Shown here piece after piece: positions 25,006 to 29,979 of a stretch of DNA of 29,979 bases. Under the pieces are notes generated by a model that did not search any database, had not been told where the DNA came from, and was given only the letters and a program-made list of their open reading frames with translations. Position numbers and translations under genes: made by a program. How positions within the stretch are numbered: position 1 is the stretch's first letter; each line of letters opens with the position of its first letter. The stretch lies in the IMG/VR virus record IMGVR_UViG_3300032087_002614, positions 1 to 29,979 of that record. The stretch is one strand, 5' to 3'. The stretch is from a virus.

Positions 25006-25442
25006 TAGAAGAAGTTCATTAGTTGATTTTCAATGCCAACATCGGCACCGGGGAAAACGTGTTTTAATGCGGCTCTGATCAAAGCGTTATAGCACTCTTC
25101 AAACTCTTCCTGACTCATTGAAGAAAAGGCCAGTGACTTAGCTTCAATTCTTACTTCGCCGTGAATGTTGGCAAACTGATCATAGAAGCCAGCCAAGCAA
25201 GTTAAATGCTGTCTGAATATATCAAACTGCTTTGACTCGCTTTGAAACTCGTTATCACCTTTCCAATACTCAAAGCAGAAGTTGAAGAACGCGAAAACTT
25301 TACGGTGAAAAGCCGGGTTACGCGCAAGCTTAATTTCAACTGAATACTGGCCACCAGTTTTAAACTTGTTTAGCTTTTCAAGTTCCATATCAGAAGCCGG
25401 AACGAGCAAGCCGCCCGGCTGTTTAATCATTTCAATCTTCAT
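25005..25442 (-). CDS. DUF1367 family protein
   Basis: The 145-residue protein matches DUF1367: the N-terminal 'MIKQPGGLLVPASDMELEKLNKFKTGGQYSVEIKLARNP' region (a 'G-x-L-x-P' strand, then 'K.G..Y.V..K..RNP') leads to 'FHRKVFAFFNFCFEYW', the family core. These proteins are found in the nin or recombination regions of many lambdoid prophages, often beside NinB or NinG, and a role in DNA replication or recombination is presumed but unproved. It overlaps the upstream gene by 11 bp. Confidence 0.85.
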   Translation of the reverse strand: MKIEMIKQPGGLLVPASDMELEKLNKFKTGGQYSVEIKLARNPAFHRKVFAFFNFCFEYWKGDNEFQSESKQFDIFRQHLTCLAGFYDQFANIHGEVRIEAKSLAFSSMSQEEFEECYNALIRAALKHVFPGADVGIENQLMNFF

Positions 25443-25824
25443 CTTTCAAATAATCCTTTAAACAAACAAGAGCTTGAAGAATGTCGTGATGATAAATCTT
25501 ATGAAATCCGATAGGCGTATCAGGATAAAACTGTATTTCAACTAAATTATCCTTATCTCTGATAGACTCCCATATATCCATTGGTATGGTTTCGCCCGGT
25601 ATTTCTCCAAGATCAACAAGGTAATTTTCTACGTTTTCATAGTAATTTTTATGCTGGTTTATTTCTAAATGAAAGCCAGCTTTACATTGATTAACGACCT
25701 TGAAAAAGCTAGAAAAAATATCACAGCTATTCTCTAGCCACTCAACTCTTTCAACAAGTTTGTTTTTAGGAACTTCAAGAAGAGTGGCGCAACACTGAGT
25801 TTTAATAATCTCACTAGCTTTCAT
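25432..25824 (-). CDS. Hypothetical early protein
   Basis: I do not recognise this 130-residue protein. It is acidic, with a Cys pair near the N terminus ('TQCCATLL') and a C-terminal part that looks alpha/beta ('LVEIQFYPDTPIGFHKIYHHD', shown in part). No membrane segment or known motif is visible. The start lies in TAATG with the upstream stop, and its end overlaps the DUF1367 gene, so it is firmly part of the operon. Confidence 0.7.
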   Translation of the reverse strand: MKASEIIKTQCCATLLEVPKNKLVERVEWLENSCDIFSSFFKVVNQCKAGFHLEINQHKNYYENVENYLVDLGEIPGETIPMDIWESIRDKDNLVEIQFYPDTPIGFHKIYHHDILQALVCLKDYLKDED

Positions 25825-26027
25825 TAGTTTAGCCTCCCGGAATTTTTCCTTTCTGCTTCGGCAGTAAGTATTTTTTGCCTTTCTAAAAGCTGCTTGTAAT
25901 ATTCGGCTTCTTGCTGGCTTTGTCTTAACTCAGACTTTAAAAACTGAATTTGCCTTTCGTACTGGTGCTTTATTACATTTGCTTTCGCCTCACTAACGGC
26001 GAACATAGAGCCAAATAAGTTAAGCAT
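25824..26027 (-). CDS. Small coiled-coil protein
   Basis: The best start is the ATG at 26027, giving 67 residues, since GAGGAAA lies just upstream; the open frame continues to 26153 but that part reads out of frame through the preceding gene and is hydrophobic junk-like. The N-terminal 12 residues are hydrophobic ('LNLFGSMFAV') and the rest is one long charged helix ('HQYERQIQFLKSELRQSQQE') with heptad spacing. This could be a membrane-anchored coiled coil of the Rz-like type, but it lies in an early operon and no Rz1 partner is seen, so I give no function. Confidence 0.6.
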   Translation of the reverse strand: MLNLFGSMFAVSEAKANVIKHQYERQIQFLKSELRQSQQEAEYYKQLLERQKILTAEAERKNSGRLN

Positions 26028-26283
26028 TGCGAATTTCCTCAAGCTCTTCAATGATAGCTTCGCTAAGATCATCAAGCAGATAGCTAGCGTCATAAAGCTT
26101 TCGCTTGCCTTGCTCATAACCAATACAATACAAAGCGCAAACTTCATATTCATCTGGCTCAGCCGGGTAACAGTCTTCAGGTGCTAAGTGATAAACGCCT
26201 GGCGTTCCTTTGGTAAAGTTAAACTCAACCTGAAATTCAATTTCTTTACCAAGGATCTCAATTTGTAATTCTTCGGTATTCAT
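26020..26283 (-). CDS. Hypothetical early protein
   Basis: This acidic 87-residue protein has an N-terminal strand-rich part ('LQIEILGKEIEFQVEFNFTKG'), a central Cys and Pro-rich part ('PEDCYPAEPDEYEVCALYC'), and a helical acidic end. The start is supported by AGGAAG about eight bases upstream. Similar short proteins beginning with a 'V-x-F-x-Y/F' strand and 'GxPxxxxx' loop are found in many phages, but I cannot name a family. It overlaps the next gene by 8 bp. Confidence 0.7.
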   Translation of the reverse strand: MNTEELQIEILGKEIEFQVEFNFTKGTPGVYHLAPEDCYPAEPDEYEVCALYCIGYEQGKRKLYDASYLLDDLSEAIIEELEEIRNA

Positions 26284-26292
26284 TGTTATACT
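26263..26292 (+). promoter_or_regulatory. Possible antisense promoter opposite the early operon
   Basis: TTGTAA (26263-26268) and TATACT (26287-26292) are spaced by 18 bp on the + strand, opposite to the surrounding genes. Matches to consensus are 4/6 and 5/6. A transcript would start near 26299 and meet the terminator at 26335-26364. Confidence 0.35.
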
Positions 26293-26298
26293 TCCTAT

Positions 26299-26364
26299 TG
26301 CTTACTTTGGACGAGTTAAGTATTTTCATGTTGCGCCCTAACTTTAATCGGTTAGGGCTTTTTT
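26299..26364 (+). ncRNA. Candidate short antisense RNA
   Basis: Between a promoter-like pair and a strong intrinsic terminator lies a transcript of about 65 nt that encodes no protein. It is antisense to the leader between the methyltransferase stop and the next early gene, including the region just beyond that gene's ribosome site. The call rests on the two signals only. Confidence 0.3.
26335..26364 (+). terminator. Intrinsic terminator facing rightward, against the operon
   Basis: GCCCTAAC (26335-26342) and GTTAGGGC (26351-26358) form a perfect 8-bp stem around an 8-nt loop, followed on the + strand by six T. On the - strand, the direction of the flanking genes, the stem is followed by GCAACATG, with no T-run. 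It therefore points opposite to all nearby genes. It could stop antisense or read-through transcription, or end a short RNA. Confidence 0.65.
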
Positions 26365-26908
26365 ATTTCTGATAGAAACCTTCTCTAAAATCGTGATACA
26401 TAAACGAAGTGTTAGGTTTCTTGATTCCTAACGGTGTAAAGATGGCAACCAAACAGCTAAATTGAGGCCCTTGCTCCTTACCTTTCTTATCAAGAAACAT
26501 TTCGCCGCTTGGTTTTCGGTACTTAATACGAAAAGGCATTTCAATGATAGTATCAGCCCATTCTTTAGCATATCGAACATAAGCCGTTTCAGGATTGTTA
26601 GGCATAATAGCTGCAGTATTTTTAAAGCCTGAAGATGATTGCTCAACCGCTTTCTCAAGGAATGGTAAGATATTTGAGAAAGGTGGGTTACACCAGTTCC
26701 ATAAATCCCATTCCAATTCAAGGCAGTTTTCGCCTCGCTCAGCCAAACTATAACAAGTTGTCGCCTTCTTGGTTTGCTCAAGAGCGCAAACATCAAGCTC
26801 AAAAAACTCAATACCTAGCAGATCACAAAGCGATTCAATAAACCAAACTGGTGTTTGAGCTAAGTCCTTTTCGCTTTCTGGCGTAGTGCTTTCGTTGTAT
26901 TTACTCAT
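26363..26908 (-). CDS. Phage DNA N6-adenine methyltransferase (Dam_PF05869 type)
   Basis: The start at 26908 (181 residues) overlaps the upstream stop as ATGAGTAA with AAGGAATTG upstream; an in-frame start at 26950 is less likely. Residues 17-23 'AQTPVWF' and 37-42 'ELDVCA' fit the family's opening, and WCNPPFSNI at 72-80 holds the NPPF catalytic motif of N6-adenine methyltransferases. 'IMPNNPET' (101-108) and the C-terminal 'GPQFSCLVAIF' are also typical of PF05869, a family of about 170-190 residues found in many phages. It methylates adenine in phage DNA, probably to avoid host restriction. Target site is unknown. Confidence 0.9.
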   Translation of the reverse strand: MSKYNESTTPESEKDLAQTPVWFIESLCDLLGIEFFELDVCALEQTKKATTCYSLAERGENCLELEWDLWNWCNPPFSNILPFLEKAVEQSSSGFKNTAAIMPNNPETAYVRYAKEWADTIIEMPFRIKYRKPSGEMFLDKKGKEQGPQFSCLVAIFTPLGIKKPNTSFMYHDFREGFYQK

Positions 26909-27494
26909 TATTCTCAATTCCTTTTCTGTTGCGATAGTTTTGAATGCCATCGGTTATATGTTTTAAGCCTTGCGATTGCTCAGCCTTGTGGTTTTCTAAA
27001 GCTACTCGACCCGGTAATTTATCAGGCAAGGCTTCAACTGGTGTACGATCAAAGTTTCGGTAAGTGGCAATAAACTCTTTGTGTAGCCAAACAAGTTCAG
27101 CTTCAGTTTTTGCACAAATTGACTTCCAACCACCAACGGATTGAACGGCGGCTAACGCTTGTTTATCTTCAAGCTTTAAGCTTCCGTAGCTACCAATTCG
27201 CTTTATCTCGCCTAAGATAGCCATCCAAGCAAGTTCAGCTTTGTCTTCAACTTCCTGTTCATTCTGCTTAGTAGTACCAGAAACAAACCTTGTTAAGCTT
27301 GCTGGCTTTGGTGGGTACATACCCTGATCAGGGCAAGTCATATGAGAATAAACGGCGCTTTCAAATTGTTCTATTGAAAGTGGCTTTAACATTCTCCACC
27401 AGCCTTCAAGCTCTGAACGGCTAAATTCTTTACCGTAAGTGTCGGCAATAAGAGTTATTAGCTCTTTAAATTTTTGTTGATCATGACTTTCCAT
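26901..27494 (-). CDS. Helicase-loader-like replication protein (DUF6475 / lambda P position)
   Basis: The 197-residue protein follows the O-like gene, as P follows O in lambda. The N-terminal half 'LITLIADTYGKEFSRSELEGWW' and 'YPPKPASLTRFV' and the second half 'AWMAILGEIKRIGSYGSLKLED' and 'VGGWKSIC' followed by 'FIATYRNF' fit the DUF6475 layout found in phage replication modules. The likely job is loading the host replicative helicase at the phage origin, since no helicase gene is seen in the window. It starts at TAATG with the O-like stop and ends overlapping the methyltransferase start. Confidence 0.72.
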   Translation of the reverse strand: MESHDQQKFKELITLIADTYGKEFSRSELEGWWRMLKPLSIEQFESAVYSHMTCPDQGMYPPKPASLTRFVSGTTKQNEQEVEDKAELAWMAILGEIKRIGSYGSLKLEDKQALAAVQSVGGWKSICAKTEAELVWLHKEFIATYRNFDRTPVEALPDKLPGRVALENHKAEQSQGLKHITDGIQNYRNRKGIENNE

Positions 27495-28288
27495 TACTTC
27501 AACTCCACATCAATAATGTTATTAATAGTTTTCTCAGCCGCTTGGCTGAATTGCCTTTGCTGAGGTTGTTGGCCTACGTTATCCCTGAATTGCTCAAACT
27601 TGTCAGGGCGGCAAATCAAATCAATATCGTTGTATTTGGTTTGATTGTCATTTTGCCCCATATGGAAAGCTGATCTTGAGCAGTTGAAAATAGCCTGTTT
27701 AACTTCTTCAATTGGATAACCATCTTTAAGGCGATCAGATATAAGCTTTTCACGCTTCTTATTTAATCTGGTAGATGCGCCTTTTCTCATTACCTCCTTC
27801 CAATAATTGAATACTTCAAGAACTTCGTTGTTATTAGCTTTAGCTGATAACTTCTTATTACTTGTTTCTTGTTTATTGGTTAATGGTTCTTGGTTTATGT
27901 TTAATGTTTCTTGTTTAGCATTGCCTTCGCTTTGCGATTGTAATGCGTTCGCATTGCCTTCGCTTTGCGGTTGCTTCTTGTTCCAGCGAGCTTCGGCAGA
28001 CTTACGAGCCTTGTCAGACTTGGCTTTGAAAGCATCAACCTCTTTTTTTATGCGAGAATTTATGTAACCAGAATCAGTTTTAATAAAAAACTCTTCTAAT
28101 ACATACGCAATGCTTTCGGTATGCGTTCGCATTAAAATCTTCTTGGCGATCTCATTTATGTCGAGTGGAAGCGGCTCTTCGTGTAGATAGCACCAGTCCA
28201 TCATTCGCCTAAATGCTAAGTCCTCTAACAAATCAAGGTGATCTGTATGAGACTTGTAATCACCAATATTAAATTGGTAATAGTGCAT
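27494..28288 (-). CDS. Replication initiation protein, DUF1376 (lambda O-like)
   Basis: The 264-residue protein starts with a DUF1376 domain (about 1-95): 'YYQFNIGDYKSHTDHLDLLEDLAFRRMMDWCY' is the family opening (partly quoted), a winged-helix-like DNA-binding fold. A low-complexity linker (about 107-145) has an 11-residue repeat containing QSEGNA and then three 7-residue repeats beginning QET or QEP. The C-terminal region ('VFNYWKEVMRKGA', 'IEEVKQAIFNCSRSAFHMG') is typical of O-like proteins that contact a helicase loader. It should recognise the phage origin and recruit the next gene's product. The DNA encoding the linker is itself a candidate origin. It starts two bases after the HTH gene stop. 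Confidence 0.82.
   Translation of the reverse strand: MHYYQFNIGDYKSHTDHLDLLEDLAFRRMMDWCYLHEEPLPLDINEIAKKILMRTHTESIAYVLEEFFIKTDSGYINSRIKKEVDAFKAKSDKARKSAEARWNKKQPQSEGNANALQSQSEGNAKQETLNINQEPLTNKQETSNKKLSAKANNNEVLEVFNYWKEVMRKGASTRLNKKREKLISDRLKDGYPIEEVKQAIFNCSRSAFHMGQNDNQTKYNDIDLICRPDKFEQFRDNVGQQPQQRQFSQAAEKTINNIIDVELK
27863..27969. repeat. Candidate origin: 21-bp AT-rich tandem repeats next to 19-bp repeats
   Basis: Two exact 19-bp copies of GCATTGCCTTCGCTTTGCG lie at 27918-27936 and 27951-27969, 33 bp apart. Beside them are three AT-rich copies with a 21-bp period: TGTTTCTTGTTTA at 27863-27875 and 27905-27917, and TGGTTCTTGGTTTA at 27884-27897. A dyad AATGCGTTCGCATT (27942-27955) lies between the 19-mers. 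A diverged copy of the 19-mer (15/19) lies at 28107-28125. Lambda ori has the same plan, iterons plus AT-rich DNA inside gene O. Confidence 0.55.
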
Positions 28289-28290
28289 GG

Positions 28291-28494
28291 TTAGCTTTCC
28301 TCGCCAAGAGCAACAAACTCGCTCACTGGCATTTCAAAGTAATCAGCAATAGCAACAATACTTGATTGTTTTATTGAACCGCTTTTAAGCCAGTTAGAAA
28401 CTTGCTGGCTACTCGTTCCTAGCGCATCGGCTAGTTCTTTGTGCTTAATGCCCTTTTCGGCAATTGCTAGCCTTAGAGACTTACTTAAATTCAT
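28291..28494 (-). CDS. Small Cro/CI-type helix-turn-helix regulator
   Basis: The 67-residue protein is a single HTH_3 domain. 'IKHKELADALGTSSQQVSNWLKSG' (residues 16-39, read in parts) is the HTH, with 'QQVSNWLK' as the recognition helix, followed by a 'SSIVAIADYF' helix and a short tail. It has no C-terminal dimerisation or autocleavage domain, so it is Cro-like in size. It is the first gene of the leftward operon, with AGGAG upstream, and lies beside the divergent control region it probably binds. It may control both early operons. Confidence 0.86.
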   Translation of the reverse strand: MNLSKSLRLAIAEKGIKHKELADALGTSSQQVSNWLKSGSIKQSSIVAIADYFEMPVSEFVALGEES

Positions 28495-28528
28495 TTTTGG
28501 TTAAACTCCTACATGGTTGATATGGTGT

Positions 28529-28607
28529 AACTATAAACGGCCTAAATTAAAAAGTACAGAAAAAAATGAAATAAATGTTGATTTAATGAAGTTTAATGTT
28601 TATAGTT
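28529..28607. promoter_or_regulatory. Divergent early promoters with inverted-repeat operators
   Basis: AACTATAAAC (28529-28538) and GTTTATAGTT (28598-28607) are exact inverted copies. The right copy contains the -10 TATAGT (28601-28606) of a rightward promoter with TTGATT (28578-28583) 17 bp upstream. The left copy gives TATAGT on the - strand for the leftward operon, with a poor -35. An HTH protein bound at both would block each -10. Confidence 0.6.
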
Positions 28608-28633
28608 CAGTCATCACAACGGAGAAGCGCATT

Positions 28634-28807
28634 ATGAAAGCAAGAAAGTTACTTATTGGTTTGGTTGTATTAGGTTTGTTTGGTTTAGTTGGCTCAATGG
28701 ATTATCAAGACGAGTTAGCAGAAGAACGCCATTATTGCCAAATGGTTAAAGAAGGTAACTGGCCAGCTTTTAAAGATGGCGTTAACTGTAATGATTCGTC
28801 CAACTAG
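28634..28807 (+). CDS. Small membrane-anchored or secreted phage protein
   Basis: The start is ATG 28634 (57 residues), supported by CGGAGAAG; the frame is open upstream to 28517 but this crosses the promoter. Residues 4-20 ('KLLIGLVVLGLFGLVG') are a signal or single membrane segment after a basic N terminus. The rest, 'DYQDELAEERHYCQMVKEGNWPAF', fits a widespread small phage protein pattern with 'YC-x-M-V-x-x-G-x-W-P' and a second Cys near the end, suggesting a disulfide in the periplasm. It is the first gene of the rightward early operon. Function is unknown. Confidence 0.75.
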   Translation: MKARKLLIGLVVLGLFGLVGSMDYQDELAEERHYCQMVKEGNWPAFKDGVNCNDSSN

Positions 28808-28822
28808 CTAATAGGTATCAAC

Positions 28823-29092
28823 ATGGAAAAAGTAAAAGCACAATTATTCATTCACAAAGGCTTTGATGGTAAGCCAATGGTCGCAACTAATGATATGCGA
28901 TCTTATGGTTACGCTCTTCTTGGCACTCACGAAGTTGAAGTTCCAGTTCCTGAAACTGATGTTGTTGAAGCTGAAATTGAAGCTTTATATGAGCAAGCTG
29001 GAACCATTGAAGCTGAAGCTCTTGATAAGGTTTTAGTGTTAAGAGAAAAAGCCAGTAAGTTAAAAAAATTAAGAGGTGATAAAAGTGAGTAA
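28823..29092 (+). CDS. Small hypothetical early protein
   Basis: The 89-residue protein has an N-terminal strand-rich half ('KAQLFIHKGFDGKPMVATNDM', then 'YALLGTHEVEVPVPE') and an acidic helical second half rich in Glu and Ala that may form a coiled coil, ending in a basic patch. It overlaps the ERF gene by 8 bp (GTGAGTAA), so the two are coupled. TAGGTA lies upstream of the ATG. I do not recognise a named family. Confidence 0.72.
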   Translation: MEKVKAQLFIHKGFDGKPMVATNDMRSYGYALLGTHEVEVPVPETDVVEAEIEALYEQAGTIEAEALDKVLVLREKASKLKKLRGDKSE

Positions 29093-29828
29093 GTCAGAAT
29101 TAGTTACACAAGAACAAAGCTCATTACCTGTAATGGCTCAGCCTCACATGAGATTGATTGAAATCGCCGTTGAAAAAGGCGCTGATATTACTCAACTTGA
29201 AAAGCTTATGGATCTTCAAGAACGCTACGAAGCCAACCAAGCCAAAAAAGACTTCAACGAAGCAATGTCAAAGTTTCAAAGTCTTTTACCAACGATTGAG
29301 AAATCAGGCATTGTTGATTACACAACTAACAAAGGTCGTACTTACTACGATTACGCCAAACTTGAAGACATTGCTAAGGCAATTCGCCCGGCGCTAAAAG
29401 AAACCGGGTTATCTTATCGCTTCAGCCAATCTCAAAACCAAGGTTGGATCACTGTTACTTGTATCGTTACTCATGCCAGTGGTCATAGCGAAGTTAGCGA
29501 GTTAACTTCTCAGCCTGACGTTAGCGGCGGCAAGGACCCACTTAAAGCAATCGCTTCAGCTATTAGTTATCTAAGACGTTATACGCTAACTGGTAGTTTG
29601 GGTATTGTCGTTGGTGGTGAAGATGATGATGGCGGCAACCATGAAGAAGCCGTTGATGAATCAGCTTGTTACCCTGATGAAGAATTTAAGAAAAACTTCC
29701 CAAATTGGGAAAAGGCAATTTTAGCCGGAAAGAAAACGCCTGATCAAATTATCAAGTCTGGTAATGCTCAAGGTATAACTTTCTCAACTCAACAATTATT
29801 AACAATAGAAAAAGTAGGGAACGCATAA
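29085..29828 (+). CDS. erf: ERF family single-strand annealing recombinase
   Basis: The likely start is GTG 29085, placed by AGAGGTG at 29072-29078; a GTG at 29076 is in frame but lies within that site. The 247-residue protein belongs to the ERF family (PF04404): 'KKDFNEAMSKFQSLLPTIEKSG', 'YYDYAKLEDIAKAIRPAL' and 'GLSYRF' followed by 'TCIVTHASGH' and 'AISYLRRYTLTGSLGI' are the core, where the last contains the conserved 'YxRRYxLxxxLGI'. P22 Erf circularises the terminally redundant genome by annealing, needed when the host RecA path is absent. The acidic 'GGEDDDGG' follows the core as usual. Confidence 0.94.
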   Translation: MSKSELVTQEQSSLPVMAQPHMRLIEIAVEKGADITQLEKLMDLQERYEANQAKKDFNEAMSKFQSLLPTIEKSGIVDYTTNKGRTYYDYAKLEDIAKAIRPALKETGLSYRFSQSQNQGWITVTCIVTHASGHSEVSELTSQPDVSGGKDPLKAIASAISYLRRYTLTGSLGIVVGGEDDDGGNHEEAVDESACYPDEEFKKNFPNWEKAILAGKKTPDQIIKSGNAQGITFSTQQLLTIEKVGNA

Positions 29829-29829
29829 C

Positions 29830-29979
29830 ATGAAAATATTAAACCTCGTCCAAGGTTCAGCAGAATGGTTAAAGGCAAGAGAAGAGCACTTTAACGCAAG
29901 TGAAGCGCCTAGTATTTTTGGTGAAAGCAAGTACAAAAGCCGTACTGTTTTACTTAATGAAAAAAAAGGTGTTAAAGTT
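29830..29979 (+). CDS. YqaJ/lambda-exonuclease-type nuclease, N-terminal part (partial at right edge)
   Basis: Fifty codons are visible, starting at ATG 29830 with AGGGA upstream and one base after the ERF stop. 'LVQGSAEWLKAREEHFNASEAPSIFG' (quoted in part) follows the 'QGS-x-E-W-x(3)-R ... ASE-x(3)-xxG' opening of the YqaJ viral recombinase family. The catalytic Asp/Glu/Lys residues lie beyond the window. A 5'-3' exonuclease beside a single-strand annealing protein is the standard two-gene phage recombination pair. Confidence 0.85.
   Translation, partial: MKILNLVQGSAEWLKAREEHFNASEAPSIFGESKYKSRTVLLNEKKGVKV

Noticed and set aside
26028-26153. Upstream extension of the small coiled-coil gene
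   Set aside because: It overlaps the 87-residue gene out of frame, lacks a ribosome site, and the internal ATG at 26027 has GAGGAAA.
26428-26811. 127-codon open frame on the - strand
   Set aside because: Shifted frame within the adenine methyltransferase gene, whose family motifs are clear.
27905-27969. CRISPR-like array
   Set aside because: Only two exact copies with 14-bp spacing, in frame with a coding gene; origin iterons or linker expansion explain it better.
27807-28067. 86-codon + strand frame across the repeat array
   Set aside because: Antisense to the O-like gene; its Leu/Ser/Cys-rich sequence follows from the reverse of the linker repeats.
28291-28494. CI-type lysogenic repressor
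   Set aside because: At 67 residues it has only the HTH domain; it lacks the C-terminal oligomerisation/autocleavage part and heads the replication operon like Cro.

Overview
This window is part of the genome of a tailed, short-tailed (podovirus-type) phage with a P22-like virion module. The late genes follow the P22 order almost exactly: small terminase (3), large terminase (2), portal (1), scaffold (8), coat (5), tail accessory factor (4), DNA stabilization protein (10), tail needle (26), a gene in the slot of 14, ejection proteins (7, then two more), and tailspike (9). The AT-leaning composition and the families seen suggest a gammaproteobacterial host, perhaps marine; this is an inference from general character, not from a host gene. 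No integrase, CI-type repressor or lysis gene is visible, so the lifestyle cannot be settled from this window.

Layout. (a) 1-23949, + strand: packaging and virion operon. Three very small genes, two with clear Cys-pair motifs, sit between large terminase and portal. A free-standing HNH/AP2 homing-endonuclease-like gene with strikingly structured flanks sits between portal and scaffold. A Rho-independent terminator follows the coat gene. The ejection module ends in one 2720-codon gene encoding a polyvalent protein (ParB-like, adenine-methyltransferase-like and zinc-metallopeptidase-like domains plus large helical regions), followed by a tailspike with a pectate-lyase-type beta-helix start. (b) 23956-23973: a hairpin at the meeting point of convergent operons. 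(c) 23962-28494, - strand: a tightly coupled early operon reading leftward: a 67-residue HTH regulator, a DUF1376 (lambda O-like) replication protein, a helicase-loader-like protein, a phage N6-adenine methyltransferase, several small unknown genes, a DUF1367 protein and NinG. (d) 28495-28633: divergent control region with an inverted-repeat pair, each arm covering a -10 element. (e) 28634-29979, + strand: start of a rightward recombination operon: small membrane-anchored protein, small unknown, ERF single-strand annealing protein and the start of a YqaJ/lambda-exonuclease-type nuclease.

How it works together: (c) and (d) resemble the pR and pL arms of a lambdoid early region, with replication and nin-type functions on one side and Erf/exonuclease recombination on the other, controlled from one divergent region that here has only one small regulator. 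The replication gene carries a compact array of 19-bp GC-rich repeats beside three AT-rich 21-bp tandem repeats, a good candidate for a lambda-style origin inside the O-like gene.

Most interesting leads: the polyvalent giant protein in the ejection slot; the candidate origin; the nested, possibly pseudoknotted RNA structure and ribosome-site hairpin in front of the HNH gene; and a possible short antisense RNA (promoter plus intrinsic terminator) opposite the early operon near 26.3 kb.
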